22,017 nucleotides of DNA from JAAZKO01 sp964432115 (GCA_964432115.1 CAYSMC010000019.1:1-22017); one strand, 5' to 3'. Counted from the first letter of the stretch, positions 14,224-21,659 are shown. Numbers and translations: made by a program. The notes: generated from the sequence alone by a model not told the origin.

Positions 14224-16336
14224 CATCCCCTATGGGATGTAGTTTAAACTCGCTGTTCGTTTCTTGGCTGAGAGAATATTCAAGTTCACTAATAACTCTT
14301 TGACCATCCCAAAGAGCATAATCTTTAGCTTGTAAACTAAAGATAAAATCTTTTTTAACTAGATTGAGTTTAGGACTCAGACTTTCATTCATGACTACCA
14401 CTAAAGCTTGAGAAAAACCCTGAGCTAGATCGTTGATAATTAATATTAAATTGTGATTAATCTTGTGAGCATTACTGTATAAAGCTCTAAATTGCCAGGT
14501 GTTTGTACCACTCGTGTAGAAATATTTAAATAAAGCAATTGCTAAATAATAAACAAGAGCTAAATAATTAAAGAAGCTGGGATGGCGCAGCACAAAAGGT
14601 AATATAAGCAGTAGGCTTAGAAACCAGAACCACCATGGGTAGGTGATCAAATAGGACAAGATTATTCTTATTCGTTCTAAAAAAGGCAGGCTCTCTTTTC
14701 CTTGAGCTATTAAAGTAGGAACAGCTAAAGCCCGTTTTTCATCAAAATTCACAACTTGCTCATCAAGCTTATCTTTTCTACAAACAAATGCTTCACCCTG
14801 ATAAAAATTATACCAAGACAAATAAATTGGCTTATCAACTCCAATAGGAAAATAAAAATTATGGTCTACAACCCTAAGCATTACCGAGTGATCACTTGGC
14901 CAATTAAAGGAAAAAAATTGACCCAAGTAATTAGTAATTTGCCAATCCAAAATTTTTTTGCTCTTAGTATCCAACAATTCTATTTTCACCAAAGGAGCTG
15001 CTTGACTATTGCGATATTCAAAAACTAGGTTTTTTCTTCTTCTAGACCAGGGCCATAAAGCAAGCAATACTTCTCGCAAAACCTTGAAAGATAATGATTG
15101 ATAAAACTTGATAAGTACTAATATGTATGTAACTAATGGTAAAAGTAGAGCCAAAGATAAAGCGGAAAAATCAGCAAAAGCTTTCCACAATGAAGAGCGG
15201 GTAAATTTAGTAATAAGAGTAGCTATTTTTTCAGGCAAAGTTTTTTTAACTTCTTCGACTATTTCGTGAACAATTTCTTTAACAGGAATAATTGGTACTT
15301 CTATTCCAGGAGAAGGTAGGGGTGGAGTTGGAGTCACAGTTGGCGTGGTACTAATAGAGACAGTAGGCATATATGTAGGAGATATGCTTGCCGTTGGAAA
15401 AGCGATTGTGGGTGTCAGGCTAGTAATAGGTGCTGTCGTTGGTGTTGAGCTTGGTGGCCAATAATGTTGATAAATAATAATATAAAGCTCACGAATATAA
15501 CTAGTATGACCAACCGCATCAACAATAGTAAAATCTAAGCGTACTGCTTGATCGCGGGGTAGTATGCCCAGTTGTAAACTCCAGTCACCATCATCGTCTG
15601 TGTATTGACTATAAAATTGCTCACTGCTGTCAGGAATAGTAACAGTTAAATTAACTTGCAAATTGGGATCTCCTAGTGCAATAACCCACGGTTCGTTGCC
15701 AAATGGATCGGTTAAAAATAAACTGATGGGTTCTTCAGGAACACTGGAAGAGTCAGTTGCGCTGATCCTCACACTAACATCTCCAATCTTTTGAATTTCA
15801 AAACTTGGATCATTAACAAAAACATTAAAGGTCCAGGTGGTAGAAGCAGCCCTGTTCTCACCATAATCATAAGCTACAATCTGCCAACGATGACTACCAT
15901 GATCTAGAGGCGTGCTGGCCACCAAAGTATAGATTCCAGACCCTGTATCATACAGTAAACTATAATTTTCATTAGCAGCACTAATTAAAGGAATGTTGTC
16001 AAACCATACTGTTCCATCCAAAATAAACTGATAATGCGACATCGCTTTGTTATCTGTGCTCTCATACCACTGAAAAACTGGATAAGCTGTATCAACATTA
16101 GCTCCATCTTCAGGACTAATTAAAATTGGCGTTGAAGGGGGAATGATATCAGGAATAGAAGCCGTAACCTTGACATCACCACTTGAAGGGGGTACCGTTT
16201 GAGCAAAAACAATTTTGCAAGTAAAAAAAACTGATAAAAAAACAAACAAAAAACTCCAAAAAAAGCCATTAACTTTAGTGAAATTTTTCTTGTTTTTAAA
16301 ACTAAATAATTGTTGCTTATTCTTGCTCTTGGTCAT
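14168..16336 (-). CDS. Large multi-domain envelope protein with Ig/FN3-like ectodomain and Pro/Thr stalk
   Basis: I do not recognise a named family for this 722-aa protein. A signal or anchor helix lies at about 24-45. An Ig/fibronectin-like domain follows (about 62-175; PPSTPILISPEDGA, then a PVFQW strand), and a second beta domain (176-290; DDDGDWSLQL). A stalk of about 55 residues is rich in Pro, Thr and Ser (about 292-345). Next come an amphipathic stretch and a membrane helix (about 383-408). A presumed cytoplasmic beta domain (about 430-540) resembles carboxypeptidase-regulatory/transthyretin-like folds, then two more helices (about 553-610) and a C-terminal domain. A role as a surface stalk or envelope-spanning sensor is inferred. 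It is the last gene of the minus-strand array; its start overlaps the preceding gene by 20 nt. Confidence 0.75.
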   Translation of the reverse strand: MTKSKNKQQLFSFKNKKNFTKVNGFFWSFLFVFLSVFFTCKIVFAQTVPPSSGDVKVTASIPDIIPPSTPILISPEDGANVDTAYPVFQWYESTDNKAMSHYQFILDGTVWFDNIPLISAANENYSLLYDTGSGIYTLVASTPLDHGSHRWQIVAYDYGENRAASTTWTFNVFVNDPSFEIQKIGDVSVRISATDSSSVPEEPISLFLTDPFGNEPWVIALGDPNLQVNLTVTIPDSSEQFYSQYTDDDGDWSLQLGILPRDQAVRLDFTIVDAVGHTSYIRELYIIIYQHYWPPSSTPTTAPITSLTPTIAFPTASISPTYMPTVSISTTPTVTPTPPLPSPGIEVPIIPVKEIVHEIVEEVKKTLPEKIATLITKFTRSSLWKAFADFSALSLALLLPLVTYILVLIKFYQSLSFKVLREVLLALWPWSRRRKNLVFEYRNSQAAPLVKIELLDTKSKKILDWQITNYLGQFFSFNWPSDHSVMLRVVDHNFYFPIGVDKPIYLSWYNFYQGEAFVCRKDKLDEQVVNFDEKRALAVPTLIAQGKESLPFLERIRIILSYLITYPWWFWFLSLLLILPFVLRHPSFFNYLALVYYLAIALFKYFYTSGTNTWQFRALYSNAHKINHNLILIINDLAQGFSQALVVVMNESLSPKLNLVKKDFIFSLQAKDYALWDGQRVISELEYSLSQETNSEFKLHPIGDAKQSLNNLQPYCQLLPRR
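14224..14239 (+). terminator. Hairpin directly after the mnmA stop codon, possible weak terminator
   Basis: CATCCC-CTAT-GGGATG forms a perfect 6-bp stem right after the TAG (14221-14223). No U-tract follows, and the palindrome AGTTTAAACT at 14241-14250 comes next. The DNA also encodes the C-terminal region of the opposing gene. Intrinsic termination is doubtful. Confidence 0.3.
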
Positions 16337-17315
16337 TCATTGGCTGAGTATCACTCTCTGGATTTTCTACCAAAGGCTGTTTTGGGTTGTCTTTCTTTTT
16401 CTTAAGCATCATGACTACAGCCACAATTAGCAAAATGCTGAGAAGAATAATGATGATGATTGTTACTGGTATTAACCAAATAACCGCTTGAGCATTTAGT
16501 AACTGACCCTGAATGCCATAAGCTGCCTCTAACTGTAGGGTGTAGGGACCTAAACCCCATTTCTTTTCCCAAACATCACTAAAATCACGTTCAGTAAAAG
16601 GAAAGACATTTTTTGCATCTAAAGAGAAGCTATCAATTTCTTTCCCAAAAACATTTGTGACAGTAATACGTGGACTGGGCGTAATATGAATGTCTGATTC
16701 ATTTCTCAGCTTAATTTCCACTGGCACTGGGCCTTTTTCTAAAAACTTAGGTACATCAAAAAGACTAACATAAGCTGATTCATTGATTAATCCATCCACT
16801 ACAACATAAATCAGCGTCCCTGCCTCTTGGCCAATTCCCGTTCCCGTTTGCCCCTCAACTTTACCCACATCAGGACTGTGAACAATCATGGCGTAGTGAC
16901 CACCAGCAAGAGCATCTTCTGGCACTTCAATTAAAACACTAATTGTAGCCGACTTGCCCGCTTGTATATAGTTAAAAGCTGGGGCCAAAGTCATCCATTC
17001 AGCTAAGCTCCAGCGACTGTCTTGTTGATCAGTAATTTTTATTGGTGTAGTCCCGTCTTCATCAACAATAAAGTCATAAGCTTGACTTGCTATTTCTAAA
17101 TCTACTTGAGAATTATTCTCGACCTTAACCTGAATTTGTTTTTTTTCTCCAGGAGCCAATAGTAAAGAATTGTCATCACCAATTCTAACTGGTTTTACAG
17201 TTAAAGTTATTGAGTCTTGAGCAAAAACTGTCGATTGAAAAAGAAAGCTAAAGGTAAAAAACAGTAAAATGAAAAGAACAAATTTTAACTTTGTTTTGGG
17301 GCAGGTTGTTTGCAT
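16317..17315 (-). CDS. DUF916-like (WxL-interacting protein-like) membrane-anchored surface protein
   Basis: This 332-aa protein has a signal peptide (about 8-32, ending VFAQ) and two Ig-like beta domains. The first (35-145) has the PG...V.VENNS pattern of DUF916 and of chaperone-like sandwich domains, with the hallmark strand VPEDALAGGHYAMIV. The second spans about 165-265. A C-terminal membrane helix follows (about 279-304), then KKKKDN and an acidic cytoplasmic tail. In Firmicutes, DUF916 proteins are anchors or partners of secreted WxL proteins; here the neighbours at 17342 and 19932 could be such partners. It is paralogous in plan to the gene at 18882. It starts 26 nt after the 484-aa gene and overlaps the next by 20 nt. 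Confidence 0.75.
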   Translation of the reverse strand: MQTTCPKTKLKFVLFILLFFTFSFLFQSTVFAQDSITLTVKPVRIGDDNSLLLAPGEKKQIQVKVENNSQVDLEIASQAYDFIVDEDGTTPIKITDQQDSRWSLAEWMTLAPAFNYIQAGKSATISVLIEVPEDALAGGHYAMIVHSPDVGKVEGQTGTGIGQEAGTLIYVVVDGLINESAYVSLFDVPKFLEKGPVPVEIKLRNESDIHITPSPRITVTNVFGKEIDSFSLDAKNVFPFTERDFSDVWEKKWGLGPYTLQLEAAYGIQGQLLNAQAVIWLIPVTIIIIILLSILLIVAVVMMLKKKKDNPKQPLVENPESDTQPMNDQEQE

Positions 17316-17341
17316 ATTTTAAATTTCTTTATAAATTTTTT

Positions 17342-18796
17342 CTAAAAGGTAGCCGTTGCTGTATAAACAATATAGTTTTCATAATCACCAGCTACATTAA
17401 GTGCTGATGGAGTTAATCGATAACAAACATCGACTGCGTCGCTCAAAGCAGCTGCGCTACGGGAAAAAATCAACTGTGGTGAACCCGATGCAGCTAAATC
17501 AGCAAAATGACGAGCACTATAAGTTTTAGAAGATTCGTTATAATAAAAAGCTCTAGTAACACCACCTGTAGCCGCTCCTAGAGTGAAGCCAAAACCATAT
17601 TGATCGCCACTAACTGTACTCCAATCAGCAGAAACCGAAGAACTCATGCCACTTACATTGGCATCAACGATACAAGCTGTATCACCTGAGCCATCACCAG
17701 TACAAGCCTGTCCATCTTTACCCAGCTGATCATTTTCGATAGCGGTTACCTGATAGCCATTGGCAGCATTGGTGGTGACCGTAAGCACCTGAGCTAAATC
17801 AGAAAAGGAACCAATAGTGATGTCGCCAAAAGGTACAGCTAAGGCTGTGGTTGAAGCACTAACGCTATTACCACACTTGGTAGCTGGTGAGGTCACTCCA
17901 CTTATTACAAAAGTTAGCTGTGGCTGAATAGTAGCCGACACTCGCACTGCATCAATCACTCCAATTTTAGTGACAGTTTGATCAACAACAGTGTCACCGT
18001 CATCCAAATGTTGAACTATAATCTTATAGGTATCAGCCTCTCCTAAATTACTGGTACTTGGTGAAGGATTAATTAAATTGCTAATCACAAAAGCCGGATA
18101 AGAGGAACCGTCAAAAACGGTACCTATTGCCCCAGTTCCCGTATAGGAACAAGAGAAAACGTGGTAATCAATACCACCTAGCTGAACACTTCCGTTAGAG
18201 GCAGTGCTGGTGGCTGACCAACTGTCATAACCGGTTGGATAACTTCCAGGACAGGTAATGCTTGCCTGAGTGCTTGATCCAAAGTCAAAACCACTATCAT
18301 CGGGCACACCGTCTCCACTCAATGAGGTATCATCTTTTGCCGGAACTAAGATACGGAACTTGCCATCTGTCAGCGCACTCACTGTAGTTAATTTTACTGT
18401 CATAGTAGTTGATTGAGTCGCATAAACAGGTAAATCATCAGTACCATCACCAGTTAAAAGGCCAGAAGTTAAACTGAGTAGGTTGTCGTTGGCATCATCA
18501 ATTGTAGTAGCTACCGTATAGTTATTTCCTGCAGTACCAATACGCAGTACATCACCACTTTGTGCTTGCAAAACAGAAGTTGAGGGATAATTACTAGTAT
18601 CAATAGTAATCAAAGAAGAACCAATGGTTTGAGCCCCCTCGAGAGCACTCATAAAAGAAAAACGAGAATTACTTAACAAAACGGTTACACTACTCAAACT
18701 AGCTGATTGAATTTGCCCAAAATAAGAGGCATATCCGAAAAATGCTAGCAAAAAAAATACTGGAAATAGGAGGAATAACGGTTTTTTCATTTTCAT
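17342..18796 (-). CDS. Secreted beta-rich surface protein with WxL-like C-terminal domain
   Basis: This 484-aa protein begins with a signal peptide (about 4-28) and is otherwise Ser/Thr/Gly/Asp-rich with low charge, as for secreted beta proteins. Residues 30-270 form one or two unknown beta domains with two Cys (ITCPGSY, FSCSYTG) that could pair. From about 283 the module SATIQPQLTFVISG starts a C-terminal domain of roughly 200 residues containing PFGDITIGSF, NAANGYQVTAIEN, a close Cys pair (ACTGDGSGDTAC) and the closing AGDYENYIVYTATATF. The same elements recur in the 243-aa protein at 19932. The ending recalls Firmicutes WxL domains without a clear WxL motif. Alternate starts M1 and M3 are two codons apart. 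It has its own candidate promoter. Confidence 0.72.
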   Translation of the reverse strand: MKMKKPLFLLFPVFFLLAFFGYASYFGQIQSASLSSVTVLLSNSRFSFMSALEGAQTIGSSLITIDTSNYPSTSVLQAQSGDVLRIGTAGNNYTVATTIDDANDNLLSLTSGLLTGDGTDDLPVYATQSTTMTVKLTTVSALTDGKFRILVPAKDDTSLSGDGVPDDSGFDFGSSTQASITCPGSYPTGYDSWSATSTASNGSVQLGGIDYHVFSCSYTGTGAIGTVFDGSSYPAFVISNLINPSPSTSNLGEADTYKIIVQHLDDGDTVVDQTVTKIGVIDAVRVSATIQPQLTFVISGVTSPATKCGNSVSASTTALAVPFGDITIGSFSDLAQVLTVTTNAANGYQVTAIENDQLGKDGQACTGDGSGDTACIVDANVSGMSSSVSADWSTVSGDQYGFGFTLGAATGGVTRAFYYNESSKTYSARHFADLAASGSPQLIFSRSAAALSDAVDVCYRLTPSALNVAGDYENYIVYTATATF

Positions 18797-18801
18797 ATAT
18801 G

Positions 18802-18811
18802 TAGGTACCTA
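18802..18811. promoter_or_regulatory. Perfect 10-bp palindrome at the predicted transcription start of the 484-aa gene
   Basis: TAGGTACCTA is a perfect palindrome centred about 12 nt upstream of the ATG at 18796, where the promoter at 18818-18847 would start transcription. It could be an operator or a leader structure; chance is also possible. Confidence 0.3.
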
Positions 18812-18817
18812 ACATTA

Positions 18818-18847
18818 ATAGTAAACCTTTCTTCAACTATTAGTCAA
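18818..18847 (-). promoter_or_regulatory. Internal promoter before the 484-aa surface protein gene
   Basis: Minus-strand TTGACT (18842-18847), an 18-bp spacer and TACTAT (18818-18823) lie in the 85-nt gap, the largest inside the minus-strand array. The start would fall near 18811, leaving about 15 nt of leader without a Shine-Dalgarno. Confidence 0.6.
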
Positions 18848-18881
18848 GGGCAGTTTCCCTATAAAACTATCATAACAAAAA

Positions 18882-19916
18882 TTACTTTTTCTTCAACGCA
18901 ATTGATTTAATTAAAAACAAAAAAAATCGATAAAAGATTGGCAAAGAAATCGCCATAATTAAAATAGAGAAGGGCAGAGCTATCACTCTTTCTAGTTGCT
19001 CCTCCTCACCCAACTCTAATCTAAAATCATAAGCTCCCAGCAAAAATGGTCTTTTATAAGAAAAGTCACTTACTAAGCTTTCTTGCAAAAGTAAACTTTG
19101 TGCCTCGAAAAAATTTTGATTGTTAGCTAACATTAATTCCTCTTGTTTTGACAAGGTTTCTAATTTTTGCAAATTTTCTTCACTCATCCCTCTCGCTTGT
19201 CTCTGACTACCTGCCAAAACCATATCTGGATAAAATTCATAAACCTGCTCTTTGGGTGAAGGCCAGTGACTAATTGTCAATTCCCCTCTAATGGGGCCAG
19301 CATTCAAGCCAACGTTTTTTACCCAAACTTGAAAATTAATACCCATCAAACTATCAACCACTTTGGGTAATTTAAAATTTTTAATAACAATTTCGCTTCG
19401 ATCAGCTTCATCCAAATTAACCGCCACTATTAGATGACTAGCCATCACTCCTGATAAAATTGTGTTTGTGCTGTTTTCAAGGTCGGCTATTAACATTTGT
19501 TCAACATTAAACAAAACTGATAAGTAATATTCTCCTTGAGGAAAATCTGCTGGTATCGCTATGGTTAGAGGTAAAGTATAACTCTCCCCAGGCCTAATAA
19601 TAAATTCCTTACCCCAAGCTTCGTGATCACCAGCAATTGACAGGTGTTTAAAATTGCTAGTTTGTTGTAAAACAACTTCTCCAGTTTCTTGATTAGTTCG
19701 AAAGTCTACAACTTGAGGCGTTACGCTTAAAGTATAACGACCCTGATTTTCTAAATGAATCGGGGCACTGATGCCAGCTCCAGGCTTAACATATAAATAA
19801 GAAACTGGCGGACTAATATTAATCGACAGAGCATCTGTGCTTTGGGCTAAGACAGCACTAACTTTTAAACAAGCAATGCTAAAAAATAATAAGCTTAAAA
19901 ATATTTTTTTGATCAT
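18882..19916 (-). CDS. Second DUF916-like membrane-anchored surface protein
   Basis: This 344-aa protein has a signal peptide (about 5-24), a DUF916-like beta sandwich (30-140; VKPGAGISAPIHLENQG and IPADFPQGEYYLSVLF) and a second Ig-like domain (about 160-225; FQVWVKNVGLNAGPIRGEL). A charged, Gln/Glu/Leu-rich segment (240-285) may be helical. A further strand region is followed by one membrane helix (about 312-337) ending in a short basic tail LKKK. Order and motifs match the 332-aa protein at 16317, although overall identity by eye is low, so the two are probably old paralogues. The long insert at 240-285 is unique to this copy. The gene is 15 nt after the 243-aa surface protein gene, consistent with an anchor-partner pair. 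Confidence 0.7.
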   Translation of the reverse strand: MIKKIFLSLLFFSIACLKVSAVLAQSTDALSINISPPVSYLYVKPGAGISAPIHLENQGRYTLSVTPQVVDFRTNQETGEVVLQQTSNFKHLSIAGDHEAWGKEFIIRPGESYTLPLTIAIPADFPQGEYYLSVLFNVEQMLIADLENSTNTILSGVMASHLIVAVNLDEADRSEIVIKNFKLPKVVDSLMGINFQVWVKNVGLNAGPIRGELTISHWPSPKEQVYEFYPDMVLAGSQRQARGMSEENLQKLETLSKQEELMLANNQNFFEAQSLLLQESLVSDFSYKRPFLLGAYDFRLELGEEEQLERVIALPFSILIMAISLPIFYRFFLFLIKSIALKKK

Positions 19917-19931
19917 TTTTTAATAATTAGT

Positions 19932-20663
19932 TTAATAACCTGGTACTGCTACAAAAACCACGTATGTTTGATAATCGCCAGCTGCTTGCTCTACTGACGG
20001 CACCGCTTGATAAGTCATAGTGGCTGTTTCATCAAAAGCTACATTGGAGCTGCTCATAATCATCTCCATGTCTTCACCCAAACTATTATCAGCAAAAGGA
20101 CGAAAATAATTACTATTAATAAAATCACTAGCCACGTTATCTCCAAGAATATTATAGCCAAAACCATCATAACTAGGATTGTCCCAAATGCCTGCTGAGC
20201 TCTTAGTACAGCCAGTATTACAACTAGTATTAGGAATTTGTTCACTGGGCACATTGGCGTGGGTGAGGGGTCGATTTTCAAAAACATAAATCTGATAACC
20301 TCCTGCACTACCAGTATTGATAGTCAAAGTGTGACTATCATTAGCAAAAATCCCAGCTGTTAATTCGCCAAAATCAATTGTTAACTTAGAAATACTAAAA
20401 CTAAATTGTCTAATTTGGTAAATATATTGAAAACCACTACCAATAAAGTATTGACTAGTACCATATTGACCAAAAGGACCAATGGCCGTTCCTCCCAAAG
20501 TATAAGTTAAACCAAATTGACTACCAGTATCAAATTCACCACTACCCATATTAAAATTACCAAATTGCAAATAATAGGAATTAGAACTCATGTTGTCTGC
20601 TTTTACAGCAGCAATGGAACAAAAAAAAACAATTAGTATAAGTAGTAAACTAAATTTCTTCAT
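19932..20663 (-). CDS. Small secreted surface protein sharing the C-terminal domain of the 484-aa protein
   Basis: This 243-aa protein has a signal peptide (1-22). Its N-terminal part (24-85) is of the repeated SxxYYLQFGNFNMGSGE...YxIGSGFQ type, seen in many secreted bacterial beta proteins. The C-terminal domain (about 90-243) matches the 484-aa protein element by element: DFGELTAGIF, SAGGYQIYVFEN, a close Cys pair (SCNTGC), YDGFGYN, then the closing AGDYQTYVVFVAVPGY. It is probably a secreted partner bound by the DUF916-like protein encoded immediately downstream. Its start overlaps the preceding gene by 14 nt, indicating coupled translation. Confidence 0.72.
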   Translation of the reverse strand: MKKFSLLLILIVFFCSIAAVKADNMSSNSYYLQFGNFNMGSGEFDTGSQFGLTYTLGGTAIGPFGQYGTSQYFIGSGFQYIYQIRQFSFSISKLTIDFGELTAGIFANDSHTLTINTGSAGGYQIYVFENRPLTHANVPSEQIPNTSCNTGCTKSSAGIWDNPSYDGFGYNILGDNVASDFINSNYFRPFADNSLGEDMEMIMSSSNVAFDETATMTYQAVPSVEQAAGDYQTYVVFVAVPGY

Positions 20664-21441
20664 CGATCGCTTTAATTAAGATCTCTGCTTCGCTTTCAAT
20701 TAAAATTTCATCCTCAAATGATACTTTATTTTTTATATTTTTATGATCAATTTCTCTGAGCAAAGTATTTAAATCATTTTTTAATAATTGAATCTCAGCA
20801 TTAATTGTCACAATGTTTTTGTTGGGAAACGTTAACAAATACTCCAACATTGGTAGGCGTTTATCCAATAAATTATTAATAAAATTAGCTACAGCTTGAT
20901 CGTCAGCCTGTGCTGTCAATTTCTCTTGTTTTTCACTATCCAGTAGTAGGGTGCGATAGTGTAGGCGCTGATATTGCACTTTGCCAAATAAATAGAAAAC
21001 CATCACTAGGGGAATAGCCAACAAATTATTCAGCTCAGTCATGCTCATCACAGTAGAAAAATTCACTCCATAACGATTAAGAGCTAAACCAAAATAAAAT
21101 AATAGTAATTCTAAGGAAAGTAAAATAGCTAAGCGATTTTCTAGGGCCAAAGCCATAAAAAATAACTGCACAAAAGTGAGGGCAAAAAAAGCAGAAGCCA
21201 GCCCCTGAGTGTTGCCAATCAAAATTAAAAAAGCCAAATTCAGCGCTAAAACATTGATTGAGGCTTGTTCATTAAATAAGTAAAAGAAGTGTTTGCCCTG
21301 CTTCTTCTGTAAAAACCAATATAAGAGACACAAAATAGCAAAAAGCTGCAGGGAATACTTAGCTAGCTCTGCTGTTTGCAAAAAAACATAAGCAAAGACG
21401 ACCGTTAACGTCATAACGATCGCCTGTTTAATAATAGGCAT
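20650..21441 (-). CDS. Multi-spanning membrane protein with cytoplasmic helical tail, function unknown
   Basis: I do not recognise this 263-aa protein. About six hydrophobic segments fill residues 5-160. The remainder (165-263) is charged and probably helical or coiled-coil (LLDSEKQEKLTAQADDQ; LLKNDLNTLLREIDHK), ending in an acidic tail. The plan resembles the sensor half of membrane kinases, but no kinase domain is present. As first gene of the minus-strand surface array, it may regulate or assist export of the downstream proteins (inference). A near-consensus promoter places the transcription start at its ATG, suggesting a leaderless message. Confidence 0.6.
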   Translation of the reverse strand: MPIIKQAIVMTLTVVFAYVFLQTAELAKYSLQLFAILCLLYWFLQKKQGKHFFYLFNEQASINVLALNLAFLILIGNTQGLASAFFALTFVQLFFMALALENRLAILLSLELLLFYFGLALNRYGVNFSTVMSMTELNNLLAIPLVMVFYLFGKVQYQRLHYRTLLLDSEKQEKLTAQADDQAVANFINNLLDKRLPMLEYLLTFPNKNIVTINAEIQLLKNDLNTLLREIDHKNIKNKVSFEDEILIESEAEILIKAIDEEI

Positions 21442-21448
21442 TGTTTCT

Positions 21449-21477
21449 AGTATAAAAGAAAATCTGAGCTTTGTAAA
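21449..21477 (-). promoter_or_regulatory. Promoter of the minus-strand surface-protein array
   Basis: Minus-strand TTTACA (21472-21477), exactly 17 bp of spacer and TATACT (21449-21454). Seven nucleotides then separate the -10 from the ATG at 21441, so the message would begin at or one base before the start codon. Confidence 0.65.
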
Positions 21478-21518
21478 AAGCCTAAATTAATTTTTCGAGC
21501 AATTAACTATATGCCTAA

Positions 21519-21573
21519 AAAAACCAATTTATAATCTGGTTTTTATGGTTGACTTTAAAAAAAATTAACCATA
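21519..21573. repeat. Inverted AACCA/TGGTT half-sites around the rRNA promoter
   Basis: AAAAACCA (21519-21526) pairs with TGGTTTTT (21537-21544). TATGGTT (21544-21550) pairs with AACCATA (21567-21573). Four copies of the 5-bp half-site AACCA/TGGTT thus flank the -35 of the 16S promoter and overlap the -10. They could be operator sites; AT-rich composition makes the outer bases less significant. Confidence 0.45.
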
Positions 21574-21577
21574 TAAT
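21549..21577 (+). promoter_or_regulatory. rRNA operon promoter
   Basis: TTGACT (21549-21554), exactly 17 bp of spacer and consensus TATAAT (21572-21577), with A/T-rich sequence just upstream that may act as an UP element. The start near 21584 gives a leader of about 215 nt before 16S. A second TATAAT at 21530-21535 has no good -35. The gene-free stretch 21442-21798 contains this promoter, the divergent one at 21449, the half-site dyads, and the leader elements listed separately. Confidence 0.8.
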
Positions 21578-21606
21578 ACCCCCACTTCAAGCAAAGAGTA
21601 AAGTTT

Positions 21607-21629
21607 TGAGAAAGCAAGAAGTTTTCTCA
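21607..21629 (+). promoter_or_regulatory. Leader hairpin upstream of boxA (boxB-like position)
   Basis: TGAGAAA (21607-21613) and TTTCTCA (21623-21629) form a perfect 7-bp stem with a 9-nt loop, about 30 nt upstream of the boxA-like site. Its place matches hairpins that accompany boxA in rRNA leaders; the role is inferred. Confidence 0.4.
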
Positions 21630-21659
21630 TTTCTTTTTTTTGCTTAAAAAGTTTTCTGG

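Noticed and set aside
14756..15028. A 90-codon plus-strand frame
   Set aside because: It is antisense to the 722-aa envelope protein gene, with no recognisable features or start signal.
18842..18862. Terminator hairpin after the 344-aa gene (AGGG/CCCT)
   Set aside because: The stem is only 4 bp and no T-tract follows. The sequence overlaps a better promoter match.
20060..20308. An 82-codon hydrophobic frame on the minus strand
   Set aside because: It is another frame of the 243-aa surface protein gene, which has a signal peptide and a domain shared with a neighbour.
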